Source: Dinochytrium kinnereticum (taxonomy: Eukaryota > Chytridiomycota > Chytridiomycetes > Chytridiales > Chytridiaceae). From it: DNA of 62,134 nt. The translations under genes and the position numbers were made by a program. Every line of letters begins with the position of its first letter. Within the stretch, counting starts at the first letter, position 1. Under the pieces are notes generated by a model, which was given only the letters and a program-made list of their open reading frames with translations, was not told the origin of the DNA and ran no database searches. Shown here one piece after another: positions 1-13,707 of the stretch. The stretch spans positions 12,501 to 74,634 of the forward strand of contig JADGJT010000077.1 of the NCBI GenBank assembly GCA_027604005.1, in the 5' to 3' direction.

Positions 1-634
1 GAAACCAAAGTCCCCATGACGGCTGAAGAGTATCTTGCAGAGAGGCGTCGACTTCATGTAAGAGAGCTCAAATCCAAAGGCCATCTTCGACTAACCCCTG
101 GGTTTAGGAGCTGTACATGCCAGATTGTAAGCCATTACCTGGTGTCACTCGGTTGATACAGCATCTCCACAAACACAACATTCCGATCGCGGTGAGTCCT
201 TCTTCCGATAAACACTGCTGCTCACACTCAGGCGCTGTGCATGGTTGAATAAACAGGTCGCCACATCCAGCCTGAAACAGGCGTTTGACTTGAAGACATC
301 CAACAAGCCGGAGCTTTTTTCACTCTTTGGAGATAACATTATCTGCGGCGACTCCCCGCGAATCAAGGCGGGTAAGCCAGCCCCTGACATCTTCTTTGCG
401 GCAGCGGAGAAGCTTGGCGTTGATCTGTCGAAGGGTGCCGAGAGATGCCTCGTGTTTGAGGATGCGCCGGTTGGCGCGCACGCCGGGCTGAATGCTGGCA
501 TGACGACGGTGTGGGTACCCGACGCGAATCTCAAGAACCGCGATGAGGACCTGCTCAAGCGATGCGCGGAGGTCCTGTCGAGCCTGGAGGAGTTTGTGCC
601 TGAGCGCTATGGCCTTCCGCCCTTCGACCCGTGA
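1..634 (+). CDS. PUDP: Pseudouridine-5'-phosphatase-like HAD hydrolase (5' partial)
   Basis: HAD-superfamily phosphatase most like eukaryotic HDHD1/PUDP, which dephosphorylates pseudouridine 5'-phosphate in RNA turnover. The 5' end is off the window, so the nucleophile motif DxD is not visible. Three exons can be read: 1-57, 108-191 and 257-634; the introns (58-107, 192-256) have GT-AG ends and keep the frame. Visible motifs are the cap-to-core segment [11 protein letters not shown], the motif II region ATSS, the motif III lysine in GKPAPDIF and the motif IV acid pair in VFEDAPVG. The C-terminus GLPPFDP resembles the end of HDHD1. Substrate is inferred from family likeness; other HDHD1-like sugar-phosphate phosphatases are possible. 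Confidence 0.8.
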
Positions 635-708
635 GGGAGGGTTCATTTTACCGAAACATAATAAATACACACTGTAATAACACAAGAAATCTGCCGAGAC
701 CTCCAAGC

Positions 709-1901
709 ATGCAGCAGGAGCTCATCATCCCGTTCGCGAACCTGAAGCACGCAAAGGTTGAGATCGCCCCGCTCTCACCGCTCGAAGACGGCTTCATCCG
801 TCTGCGCATTGATCGCTTCTCCGTGACGGCGAACAATATAACCTATGTTGCGCTTGGCAAGGGCTATCAGTACAAGGATTTCTTCCCCACCATCCACCCC
901 GATGACACCATGAAGATGCCTGTTTGGGGCCTTGCAACGGTTGTGGAATCAAGGCATCCGAATGTCCTGCCTGGTGAATTGCTGTACGGCTACTACCCTG
1001 CCGCCGCCTTTTACGACATGCAGCCGGGCGACGGAGTCTCGCAGAACGTCATTCGAGTTAAGAGGGACAACCTGCCGGCCGACCGTGCCATCTACGTAAG
1101 GAATCTGTTGCATATGCTTCCAATTCTTTGCTTCTGACGTAAAGCGAATCTCAGAACGAGTACATTAGATGCGCCCGTGACCCTCTTTATCACCCCAAAA
1201 CCACTGATGCGATGATAGTCTTCCGTCCGCTCTGGGGAACGTCATTCTTCCTCAGCGACTATCTGACCTGCAACAACTTTTTCGAAGCAGACTCGGTCAT
1301 TATCACATCTGCATCAAGCAAGACCTCTTTCTGCCTTGCACAGCTCCTCTCAAAGTTGACTGCAGGCTCAGGCAAGGAGATCGTTGGTCTCACCTCCCCA
1401 AGAAATAAGGAGTTCTGCTCACGCCTTGGGGTATACACCCGGGTGGTCCTTTATTCCGATGCTGGTTCCCTTCTGGAAAATGGGCGGAAGGCGGTGATCG
1501 CCGATATGGCTGGGGACGCTAAGGTTCTAAACACGATTGCAGGGAAGAGAACATCACAGCTTAAAGCAATCATCACTGTTGGGCTCTCGCACTTTGACCC
1601 AGAGGGAAAGGACGCTCTTCCTAAGCTCTCGCCAGACCTTCAAGCCATTACCAAACTGTTCTTCGCGCCGGGGTGGGTTCAGACCAGGATGAAGGAGTTG
1701 GGGTCGGTTGAGCTTGGAAGACGTATGGGAGAGGCTTGGGAGCTGCTGATGGGTCAGGTTTACAAGTGGATGAAGTTCCCCGTGTTTGAGGGGCCGGAGG
1801 CTGCTCTACGTGTTTACTTGGACTCGCTCAATGGCCAGGCGTCAGCGAGCGAAGGGTACGTCGTGACCTTCTTCCCTCCGTCTTCCAAGACAAAGCTCTA
1901 G
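709..1901 (+). CDS. DUF2855 family oxidoreductase-like protein
   Basis: Two exons (709-1095 and 1155-1901) joined in phase 0. The protein matches the fungal/bacterial DUF2855 family, distant relatives of medium-chain alcohol dehydrogenases and quinone reductases, whose substrate is unknown. The N-terminal part carries the ITYVALGKGY and MPVWGLATVV stretches typical of the GroES-like half. The C-terminal half has a Rossmann-like ITSASSKTSFCLAQLL segment. The ATG at 709 follows the preceding gene's stop by only 74 bp on the same strand. No catalytic zinc ligands are evident, which agrees with the family. Function cannot be stated beyond a probable NAD(P)-linked oxidoreductase. Confidence 0.72.
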
Positions 1902-2012
1902 CTGATTTGAATACATATTGATCCTTCGCCCATGCTCTGAAGCGTCATCATTCACACTCAAACTGACTTTAGCGGGGTTCAAAAAAATAAAACACAAAAA
2001 AGTTGTGAGAGG

Positions 2013-3971
2013 ATGGTGCCCTACTCATTGCAGGTATCGGCCGTGTCCCTGGTGGTGGGAATATGGGCGATTATGCGGGGAATGCACCTCCCCATTCCAC
2101 CTCCTGAACATATCTTCACCCCTCGAGCGCCTGACACCGATCAGCAGTCCATCATCCTCCGTCCCTCCATCAACTTCGATTTCACACCAAAGTAAGCATT
2201 GAAGCATTGAGCATCATTCCTTATCCGAGAAACCAACAGTCTGACCTCCCATCCAGAATCACTCACATTGACATTGAGAGTAACCAGTTTATTGATGAGA
2301 CTGGTCGGTCCCGCATTTTTCGCGGACTTAATGTGGTATTTAAACGATCACCATGGCATCCTGAGCTGGACGTATTCAACCCGTCCACCTCTTTCAGCAA
2401 GGAGGATGCGGAGATATTTGCAGAGCTTAACCTGAATGTGATACGACTTGGCGTGCATTGGGCGGGAGTGGAACCTGTGAGAGGGCAGTACAACACAAGT
2501 TATCTGGACAACATGGTTCGGATTGTGGAGTTGGCGGCACAATACGGGATCTATGTAATTGTGGGTAATCGCTTGCCTTTGCTAGTCTTTCCTACTTTTT
2601 TGACCTGCCTTTTTGTTCAGATTGAGTTCCATCAGGATGTCCTCGCTTCGCAAGTGGGTTTAATTTTCCTCTGCTGTCTAAAGTGGTGCCTTAACCGCAT
2701 TGAGTGTAGTTTTGCGGCCATGGGGTGCCAAACTGGTTTGTTAAAAAGGAATGGCAGCCTCAATGGAGACATTTTCCCTTCCCGCTGCGACTGTGGCCGT
2801 TCACGACAGGGGCTACTGGTATTCCCACCAGGAGTGATTGTGATTCCGTGGCATGGTATTTAGGTAAACCCGCGTTTTTGCTTGAGGCAGATCCTGAAAC
2901 TTCCTCTTTTAGGCTATTTAACACCATCGACGGCTGACGCGTTCGACAAATGTGTGTGGTTTCCCTGGATCGATTCACCTTAGTCTAACTTTCAATAGTA
3001 TATTCAAACTACGATGGCCTCCTGGATTCTTTCCTAAACTACTGGCAGCTCCTCACGAGAACTTTCATGCACCATCAGAACGTCATAGGCTATGAAATCA
3101 TCAATGAACCTTGGCCAGGAAATCACTGGAAAGACCCACTCCTCCTCTTCCCCAACGCAGCAGCTGCAACCACCATCTACCAATTCCAACATACCGTTGC
3201 CAAAGCTATCCGATCCATCGATCCATCATCCATCATATTCTTCACAGGATCAACATGGGATTCAACTTGGTCCGTCCCAGACATCCCGGGGGGTAAAGAA
3301 TTCGCCAACCGCACCGTCTCTGCCTACCACTACTACTCTCCACCTTTACTAAGCAGCCCTTCTAAAGCAATGGAGCGCCGTGTGGCGGCTGAAGGAAAAA
3401 AACTAAGAGTGGGGATGTTTCTGACTGAGTTTGAGATGTGGGATGATATGAAGGATTTTGAAAGATCTGTTCGAAAGAGATGGGAGACTCTCAGAGCTGC
3501 TGATATGTGGTTACAAAATTGGGTTGGATGGTCTTATAAGACCTTTGCGCAAGATGTTGGGGGCACGGATGGGTGCTTATTTAATGAGGGAGGGACGGGG
3601 GGGAGAAAACCTCATGTTGAAATGATGTTGGCTAGAACTTTTGCAGACGCGGTCGCTGGGAATATTTTGAGGATGAGCTTCAATGAGACTACTTCTGTAT
3701 TCGAGTAGGTCTTGGTTTGGTATTCTTCCTTCCTCTCATAAATTCCTTATCCTTAAGGCTGGAGTTTAGAGTTGATCTTGATATCGAAGCTTCAACTTCC
3801 GTAAGATGGAACAAGAGGCTCTATTACCCCAATGGGGTGAACGTTACGGTCGACCCGGCTGATTGGCTGTCGTGGCAAGATCGATCAGAGAACAACATTG
3901 AGTTCTCCTTTACCTCTCATGCGAAGCATGGAGAGCTTTTGAAAGTCACTGTGATGAGCCTCACCCCCTGA
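2013..3971 (+). CDS. Glycoside hydrolase family 5, endoglycoceramidase-like
   Basis: Seven exons fit: 2013-2191, 2257-2560, 2621-2653, 2710-2863, 2913-2951, 2999-3704 and 3758-3971. The joined protein is a GH5 enzyme of the endoglycoceramidase/glucosylceramidase type, which cleaves sugars from glycosphingolipids or sterol glucosides. Landmarks in order: RGLNVVFK near the N-terminus, EFHQDVLASQ, the acid/base motif GYEIINEPWPG, the nucleophile strand FLTEFEMW, and a C-terminal beta-sandwich-like tail. The first 30 residues are hydrophobic (around SLVVGIWAIM) and could be a signal anchor. The 33-nt exon at 2621-2653 and the 39-nt exon at 2913-2951 are each flanked by short introns. Exact lipid substrate is inferred. 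Confidence 0.82.
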
Positions 3972-4459
3972 TTTTTAGCGATTCTTTGACCCACCACCGA
4001 TTATTTGCAGAAGTATAAAGATACCGACTTTATGTATGATGATATTCTATTTCCATTTCACCCATTCTCTATTTTTCGAAGTAAACCCCACTCTTCAACC
4101 TGAAGGCAGAATGGCGAGACGAAGCCTTTTCTTTAATCTAACTTAGTCACTTGCCAGAAGTGGCTTGTTTTGGTTCTGGCAGAATCGCTTAAGATAGAGC
4201 CTTGCAAAATTGAAAACTGCGTTCCTTACAGATACGGATTTATGAATAATCATAACATCTTGGGCTAATTTTATTCTGGATAAACTCTTATGCAAAAGTA
4301 AAAACAAATAAAAAATTATAAAAAAACAAGCTGGCCCATAAGAAATACTGAAGCCTCTAAACCAAAACGAAGAAATAAGAAGAATTGTTGATGAGAGAAA
4401 GGGGAGACGTGATAGAGACGCTTTTGGTGAAGATGGACTAGCAAAGGGTACATTAGGAT
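3972..4459. other. Intergenic region, no gene seen
   Basis: About 490 bp between the converging GH5 and RRP12 genes. It is AT-rich, holds no plausible coding exon, and probably carries both 3' UTRs and polyadenylation signals (AATAAA-like runs near 4305-4330). Confidence 0.6.
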
Positions 4460-7400
4460 CTACTTATGCTTCTTGTTCCCCTTCTTAACCCCAACGTTCT
4501 TATGCTTCTTATTAGGCCTAGCATCATCGTTGTGGGCCCCTTTAGTACCCGTCCGTATCACCTCCTTCAGCTCCGGGTTGTTAAGCTTAGCCGACTTGCG
4601 CATGTTCCCAACAATTTTTCCAGAAAGAGGGATGTACGCGTAGGGGTCAGGCATGCCCGGCCTCTTGAGATCACCTTGTGCTTTCTAAAATCAAAGAAAA
4701 ATGGACGATTAATATTCTGTAGTTGTACCAGAGCAGTGCCGATGACGTCGAATTTGAACGAACCTTTGACTTGTACTGCTTTCCAAGCATCTTATCCCTT
4801 GCAGCCTTCTCAGCCGCAGCTTCAGCGGTAGACTTGCCCTTAGAACCAAGCCTGTTCCACATTCCACTTCCAATGCCTCCCTCATCATCCTTCTCCTCCC
4901 TCTTCCTTTTGTTTAAAAACTTGATCCTTCCATCAGGCAATCTCGTAAATGCACCTTCACCCTTGATAGATTCCAGGTAAAGATCCTCAACAGTTTCAGT
5001 AACCTCGTTCACGTCCATGTCATTGTTGCCAGCTTTCTCCTCCTCTTCGGCAATCATCATGCGGCCCTCATCATCGACGGTAAAGTCATCAGACTCGGAA
5101 GCGCGTTTGTTGCGTTTCGCAGAGGCTGACGTGATGCGAGAAACGACTTGGGAGTCGAGGAAGTCAAGCACGTCCCCGCCTTCACGGATGACGGCACCGG
5201 ACGAAGGGCCCTTCTGGGTCTAATTATAGAATAATTAGAAAAAAAAGAAGAAGGAAAAGGAAAAAAGATAAGAGGTATTCACCTTCTTTGCGGCAAACCG
5301 AAGCTGCTCGGGAATGTATTTGTCATCATCATCATCGTTGTCACTCTCAAGCTCACTCTCACTACCGTGAAGAGCATCCTCGAACTCCCTCTGTCTGCTC
5401 TGCATCTGCTGCTTCTTCTTTAATGCCGCAACTCGAGGGTCCTCGTCATCCGTATCAGACTTATCTCCGTTTCGCTCCTGCGCCTTCTTCTTCTTCAACC
5501 TCTCTCTCCTCTTTCTGATATTGGTGATCAGACGAGAATCTGATTCTGGGACGAAGCCTTGTACGGCCTCCAGAGAGAACCTTCGGATAAGCCTCTCAAA
5601 TATGTGGCGGACTTTGGATTTAAAGTGAGATCGGTGTTCGCGGGAATGCATTAAGATGGACGTGGCCTAAAAATTAATGAAGAGCGTTAGAGGAAACGCA
5701 AAAGCGGGTCGTTGAAAATTGTTTTGACTTACAATGTTTTCAAGTTCATCTTCTAAATACTCTTGCGGGAGAGCGACGATGGCAACTTTCACGAATCCAA
5801 GAACAGCCTTGATAATCTCACGGTTGTTCGAGGAAATAAACAGAAGGTTTGTTGATACCAGCTCCTTAATTAGGTCGGCATCCAGGGCATCTAATATCAA
5901 AAGAATTAGATAGGACTAGTGATCAAAAAAAAACTCTAGAAGAGGGAAATAAAAAACCCACCGCTAAATTCAAAGATCAACCTTGAAAGGCAGTTGATAG
6001 CTGCGCTCTGCATGTGAGCAGACTCGCCAGCTAAACCCGCAGAAACCATGACGAAAAATTCTTTCAAGCAAACTCTCCCAACACTTTCTTCATCCATATC
6101 ATCACCGTCATCCTCCTTGCCGTCCAACTTTCTTCGAGTAGCCTCCCATTCCTTCTCCCTCTGAATGCGAATTCCAACGGAATGCATCTGTCTTCCCATT
6201 CCAACAAGGCACTCAAAGGCAGCAGTCCTCGCCTTCTCCGAAGCCTCTTTAGTGGCAAGAATAACCTCCGACAAAGCGACAGGTACAAATTCGATAAGTA
6301 TCTTCTCATGCCCGTCAAGCTGAGGAATGATCTCAACAATCCTCTGAAGTAACTTCACACGCAAACGCTTCACTCCAGACGTCGCGAGAGACATAACCTC
6401 GGAGTCAAGCAGCTTGCTGATAAGGTCAGGGAGAGAGAGCTGAGAGAGGGGAATAAGGTCAACAAGAAGATTAAGGCCCTTGTAAGTCTTTTTCTGCAGT
6501 GTCGCATCACCGTCACGAAGCTGGCCAATAAGGACCTTGTAGAGTACGAAAAGTGCGGATTCCGAGGGAAGTGTGATCTCCTCCTCCTCTTCTGAAGCCA
6601 ACGCCTGTTGTACGCGAACCGCATCAGGGAGGAACGGGAGCATGACCAGAACAAGGTCAATGACAAGGTAGCTTCGGTGACGGAATAGAGCCTCCTCAGC
6701 AAGGTCATCCGAGGCTTGATGCTGGAGCAAGCTCTTGACGAGACTGTAGAAGTAAGAGGTAATAGCCCCACCCTCAGCCACAAGAAGAAATGCGCCAATG
6801 CAGGCTTCAAGGATTGCGTTGCCTTTGTCATGTAGTGATTGTAGCAGACTCCCCTTATTGCTGTTGACCTCGAGGGACGCCGGATCAACAAACGTATACT
6901 GGTTGCAGAGGGTATTCAAAAACTTATTCGATGTGTTCTTGACTTTCTGCAGGCCAGCCCGCGCAATCTCGAGATGCTCAAGGTTTTCCTCCACCTCGTT
7001 GTCAAGAGACATTACTTCATGGTATCCCGTTATCAAAGAAGTAAGACCCTGGTAAATCAATGGCTTGATTTCAGTCACAAGATCAGGAAGGCCACTCTCA
7101 TCAGGAACAGCCTGTAGTGTCTTCCCAAGCCTCGGCGCGAGCTTGTCGAATACATCGGCGAGATCAGAGGGCAGCATCTCGCAAAGAACGGGGAAGAGCT
7201 TATAAATTTGCAGGGCAAGAGTCTCGAACAGCTTAGACGGGTGGTTGTGGCCCTTTCCTTTAAGCTCTACAGCACGCTCTACGAGGCGGTTTGCGAGGGG
7301 AATAAGGGTGAGAGTGAAAAACGCCAGGTTCGGCGCACCAAAAGGCTGGTCGGGCTTCTTCTCATATCGAGAGAGACCCTGGTAGAAGATGGAAAGAAGG

Positions 7401-9332
7401 TAGGGCCTCCTCGCCTCCTTCTCATCATCGACGTCGAATAGGTTAAAAGGCGCCCGAAGCGTAAATCTCTCTAATCCCATGCTCAATGCGGCAGTCTGGA
7501 GGCATGATTCAACCTGGGCGATAAATGGGAACTCGTCTGAGTAGTTTGGCGCGTCACGGATAGTGATAATAAACGAAAGGAGGTCATCCACTAGGGCCGG
7601 CCCCTCGAAACCAAATCTCTTCAAAATCAAAAAGGAATCAGTTAAGGGAAAGAAAAAGTCACTGCTCACCGCAAAAGCCGCTTCTGAAACAACCAAAACC
7701 GCGCCCCAGGCATCACGCATGATAGGATTTCCGAGCATCTTCTGAATGCTTGAAATTATCTCGCGCAGGGGATCCGAGGCCTTCCGAGATCTAAGTGAGG
7801 ACTCCAGCATCGCTTCAGGGATGGCGTTCTTCAATACAAAGGAAAATGCTTCGCCTGCTTTTTGAACCACTATCTGCTTCTGAGCTCCCATCATGGTCGT
7901 GAAGCTTGATGACCAAAACGTCTCCAGGAGCACAGGGTAAACGGTGGCAGCATACTTCCCCTTTTCTACATCTGAAAAAGAAGTTCCATCCGCCATCAAT
8001 GATGTGAGACATACGAGCCCTCTAGATACCAAATCTAGCCAAGCGGAGGAGAGTGTCACATCGTTTTCAAAAGGACGGATAGAGAGAAGAGAACGAACAA
8101 CAGAATCGACGAGAGCGATGTCTAAATGGGGAAAAGAGCCATCTTTCGACTTGGAGGTAGCCGAAAACAGAGCCTCCAAAACTTGGAAAACCCATTGGGT
8201 AACGACGGTGTTTCCAGTTCCAGATGATAACGTGGGGAGCTTCAGTAGACCAGTGCAGAGAAGGGAAAGGCGGCTTCTGGTCTTTGCATGCCCTCCTTGC
8301 ATGGCCAAGGCCGGCAAGATGGTTTTTAGGAGAACAAGAACGTGAAGAACCTGTGTCTCCTTTGTCTTTGCATCGCCCTTTCCAGCCGAATCCCTGTTCA
8401 AGAAGGCATTGATAAGTCCAGAGCAGTAGTCAATCACATGAATTGTCGCAGGGTGATGAAGGGATGGCGGGGGCGGCCTTGTAAGAAGTCGCTTGAGAGA
8501 ATCCTGTCCTCGCTTACGAATCTTTTGAAGTTGCTTTAGAGCTTGTGGAATGGTTGAGAATTACCTTCGGCCGCTCGTCAATTGCAGATAACAAAACAAT
8601 CTGGAACAGAGCCCTCAACTCAGATGACTTTGGGGGAAGTGATCCAATGTTAAACGCTGCATTCCATGACGAGGCATCCTGGGCGACAAGGAGATACTCC
8701 ACACAGGAGAGAGCGTCTCTGACGATGGGAGTTGAAGAAGAATGATCCTGCAAAGTCGCCCCAACTGTGGTGGCGATCTCGTGGAATTTGAACCTGAGAA
8801 TGTTGCTTGGGATCCTACATGCACACAAAAGAAGAAAAAAAAGAGGTATGGCCAGACAGATGGATAGTTAAAATCAAATGCCATGATGAATTGAATGCAT
8901 GATATAGGAAAGAACGATAACTGGTTAGAGAGATGCTGCTGCCCACCTTGAGAACACAACGGCAAGAAGGTGCACAATAGCCACAACAATGTCCTCAACA
9001 CCAGAATCCTCTGTCGCCTGAGCCTGCTGCTCCAAAAGTGTCATCTACAGCCATACATCATTAGCTCAGCCGAATGTTTGATCCATTCCCAAAGAGTAGC
9101 AACAGAAAAGAGCAGCCATTCCACTCACCAAGGCGCCAAAGTAAGCCAACGGTGTGATCTCCTCCTTCTGCTCAACGATAGTATGCTCGACGGCCAGCAG
9201 CAGCGCATGGATCTTGCGCTGGGCGGGAATACCAGACCTCTGAAGCGAGCGCTCTTTTGCAAAGATGTCGATGGATGTGGTGATGTCGCCTCCAGCGAGG
9301 CCGTCGTCGGCCATAGGTGCATCGTCCATCAT
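4460..9332 (-). CDS. RRP12: RRP12-like ribosome biogenesis and export HEAT-repeat protein
   Basis: Nine exons (minus order): 9129-9332, 8947-9044, 8565-8814, 7670-8521, 5962-7618, 5733-5890, 5283-5666, 4764-5219, 4460-4684. They sum to 4284 nt, giving 1427 residues, close to fungal and animal RRP12. RRP12 is a nucleolar HEAT-repeat protein needed for processing and nuclear export of both ribosomal subunits. Family signatures are the N-terminal DERPKIRKRGQDSL block, the long NUC173 helical region, an acidic stretch (ESELESDNDDDDD), and the basic C-terminus with GGIGSGMWNRLG and PDPYAYIPLSGK. One intron (7619-7669) is 51 nt without a stop, so unspliced RNA stays open. The start codon is 110 bp from that of the divergent uS10m gene. 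Confidence 0.93.
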
Positions 9333-9442
9333 CGTCTGGGAATTGTCAGAACAGAAAAAAAAAAAAGAAAACCAGACTTTGTACAGTGTGTTGCTGTGGG
9401 TTGCTTTCACCAAATCAATCCTTTCGATAACGACCGACTGCA
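9333..9442. promoter_or_regulatory. Divergent intergenic region, RRP12 / uS10m
   Basis: These 110 bp separate the ATG of RRP12 (minus) from the ATG of the mitochondrial ribosomal protein uS10m (plus) and must hold both 5' leaders. A poly-A run lies at about 9355-9365. A shared promoter for two ribosome-linked genes is an inference from spacing. Confidence 0.5.
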
Positions 9443-10385
9443 ATGGCCTCCTCGCTCAAGGCGTGCTCGCGGCAACTGGCTGCTGCAGGCTGCACGAAGA
9501 CTGCATGGAGAAGGTAAGCGGCCGACCAGCGGTGGCCTTGCATCTCGCTGACACGCCCATCATTCGTTCTCCCGATAGGCTGTACTCGGGTATGCCATCT
9601 GGACCTCTGAACGACACGACATTTGACGGTGAGCATCCTAGTACTTTCTCTGGACATCTGGACGAGACGCTGATCAATTATTTGCAGTGGATGGGGGCCG
9701 ATCCATTGAAATTCCCGTTTTGCCCGCACCCACATCACAAAAGACCAAGCTAGTCGCCAACATTGAGCTGCAGGGCTTCATGCCGGACCATCTGGACTTT
9801 GTAGGCTACTTCGTTCGATACTCCGCGCATGCAAGAAACCTGGCAACGTCCGATGCGGTTATTCACATGCCAACAAAGACCCTGAAGTGGCATGTCACTC
9901 GTGGCCCCTTCGTCCACGACAAGTCAAAGGAGATATTTGAGCAGAAAACATATCGCCGACTTGTGCAGTTATTTGATGCGGGTCCGGAAAAGGTCCAGGA
10001 TTTTGTAAGTGGCAATCAATGTCTTCCAAACTTGCTTTTTTTTTGGTTGCTCTGAGTCTTTGTTCTGATGTTTCTGGGTTTCAAGGTCACGTACGTTAAC
10101 AGTCAACTTCCTTCTGGTATCGATTTGGTTGTCGAGAGATTCGATTGGTCTGGTGTGAACGGGCTTAGAGACGCTCTAGAGTCGCAAGTGAAAGCGGAAG
10201 AGGCTGCTGCCGAGCAAAACCGTTTGTTGACCCAAGGAGTGGAGGCAGGGACCGCTGATACAGCCGCCGCAAGTGAAGGTCTTGGAAGAAAGCTGGGGAA
10301 AAGGCTCACGTACTCGGAAGACATTCGGAATAGAGCTGCAGAGTTCATAAAAAAAAGCTCAAAGGGTCCGGAGAAGAAGAAGTAG
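9443..10385 (+). CDS. RSM10: Mitochondrial small-subunit ribosomal protein uS10m
   Basis: Four exons (9443-9513, 9579-9628, 9688-10004, 10086-10385) give 245 residues. The core is the uS10 fold: IELQGFMPDHLDFVGYF, a variable loop, then RGPFVHDKSKEIFEQKTYRR and LPSGIDLVVERFDW. The N-terminus MASSLKACSRQLAAAG is rich in Ser, Ala, Lys and Arg without acids, as expected for a mitochondrial import sequence. The C-terminal 60 residues are an alanine/lysine-rich extension. uS10m sits in the head of the mitoribosomal 28S/37S subunit. Confidence 0.9.
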
Positions 10386-10461
10386 CAGAGATACTCCCAG
10401 AGCAACATAAATATAAACACAATCTACGCACACCTTTATAGAAGTAATGCAAACTTCACGT

Positions 10462-12243
10462 TTAAAGTGCCCATGCAATTGTCACCCGGACATTATACTG
10501 CTTACAAAGGCCTGCGATGTCCTCCAAAATGCCAAAAAAGTCAAATTGCTTCTTGGACAGAAAACGACCATAGTTCAAAAGATCCTCCTCGGCCCTTTGC
10601 CGAATCGTCTTAACGTCCTCAGGAACCCAAGTGCCGTAAATATCAATCTTCTGATTGCCGAGAGGATTAGGCGAGGGTAGGCCTGGAGCTAAGGAAGTCA
10701 CATCCTCATCGCGCTCATCATCATCTCTCGACAAAACAGACATAGAGCCAATATTCCGTTCCTGTTGTGTTGCTCCTCCACCATGTCCATAGTAGTATCC
10801 TGTGTTCACAGTCATAAGAGAGGCAGAACCTGCCGAACCCCGTCGGGACCTTGTCATTATCGATTCTACAGCTGGGTTAAAGGCCGCATTGGATTTCCGA
10901 CCATATCTCCAGTCGATCCCGAGAGACGAGGAATTATCTTCACTGAATGCATTTCCTAAGGCACCACTCCGCCCTCCGCCGAAGAACGAAACGCCGTCGT
11001 TGAAATAATCGTCTTCGTCCTCGTAGTAAGCATCGTAAGGCGCATAATATTCAAAGCCTTTAAGCTTTGGGCATGCGGTCAATATCTTTTCAAGCGCCAC
11101 AGCACTGAGACCGTCCCGATGGGTAGTCATGCTGAGATCAAACGCAAGGACTTCCAGCTCGGTGAGGCGTGAAAGGCTCGAAACAAGAGCATCAAATCCG
11201 CTCCCGGCGTTCTGCGAATCCTCATTCCAGGCCACACGTGTCCCGCTTAGCGAGTCACGGAAGTGTGATATAGATAGGTTGTGAAGGCGAGAGCCAAAAA
11301 GCCGAAGAGACTCTGCAAATTCCGCGACAGATAACACTGTAGTAGAAATCTCGAGGCTCTTCAGATCCTTCCACCCATCCACCATATGCCTCAAACCAGC
11401 TGTAGCGGCAGCTGATGGAGTTAAACTACCTCCGTAACCGTCGAGGCCGGACCCTAAAAGCACTCCATCATCGTCTCTGAACTCTTTAACTTTAGGACAG
11501 CAATTTGTCAGCATCATCAAGATATTGATGGCCTCTGATCTGCCTGTGCTCAATGTTGGGACCATCACCGATATCCGAATCAGTGAAGAACAGTATTGGG
11601 CGACTGACGCGAAAAAGGTTTGGGCCTCGATCAAAAAGTTGGTGGTGTTCAGCCCCATAGGCGCCTGATATGGGACCTTGGATCTTAACGATATGGCGTC
11701 AGAGAATGAATCAAGCACAGAGAGCTCATGCGTGGAATCTTCTACATGAAGGGATTCGAGATGAGGGCCAGTAGCCTTTAAAAGCTCATCGATGCTAGTG
11801 AAGAGATTATGTCTCAGAGTAATTCCAGCTTCTGTATCCGGTAGAACGACGTCCGTGAGCAGAGTGATGCTTAGTGATGAGGAGTTAGAGTATTCAACGC
11901 GGGAAACAGCGCAAATCATAAAAAAAAAAACTTACTTAACGAAGCCGAGACCTTTAATCATGGATGCTCGTGGAGTCAGAGCATGCTTGATAATGTTTGT
12001 GGCTTCGATGGCATGCCCCGATACAAGCGAGAACCTCCAGAGAGACGGATGATCAATGATCTGGCGGAAGCGCCGGCACAAGCGGCCGCATGCAACGACT
12101 GTTCTAAGATGATTGGGATCAGTTGAAAGCCAGAATTTCACATTGCCGTTGCAGACAGACTCAAGTGAACCTCACCGTGGTCCAAGGTAGAGAAAAGCTG
12201 CCAGGAGGCAGTCCTCAGGCAGATCCACAACGTTCGGGGCCAT
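10462..12243 (-). CDS. F-box protein with leucine-rich-repeat-like region
   Basis: Three exons (12176-12243, 11936-12103, 10462-11869) give 547 residues. The N-terminus is an F-box: LPEDCLLAAFLYLGP, then VVACGRLCRRF and HPSLWR, the segment that binds Skp1 in SCF ubiquitin ligases. The remainder shows leucine-rich-repeat-like periodicity, for example LKSLEISTT, LTELEVLAFDL and CPKLKGFEYY, which would recognise a substrate. A low-complexity acidic/Gly-rich insert lies near YEDEDDYFND. The second exon was joined through the 66-nt intron 11870-11935 with a CTCTAAC branch point. The target is unknown. Its ATG is only 33 bp from that of HEN1 on the other strand. Confidence 0.78.
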
Positions 12244-12276
12244 GTTTTGCTTGTGGAGAAAATTCGAATAAAAATA
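12244..12276. promoter_or_regulatory. 33-bp divergent spacer, F-box / HEN1
   Basis: Only 33 bases lie between the start codons of the minus-strand F-box gene and the plus-strand HEN1 gene. There is no room for two separate core promoters upstream of both starts, so the transcripts must overlap or have very short leaders. Confidence 0.5.
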
Positions 12277-13633
<1,357 letters not shown>

Positions 13634-13707
13634 ATCTATGTATTTATGTATTTCTTTATTTTCTGTCGTGATTACGTATGCAAGGTATATGGACCAACTG
13701 CCTGCGT

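Noticed and set aside
8970..9753. Plus-strand open frames over the RRP12 start and uS10m introns
   Set aside because: They run through clear introns and antisense to RRP12; the spliced uS10m model explains the region.
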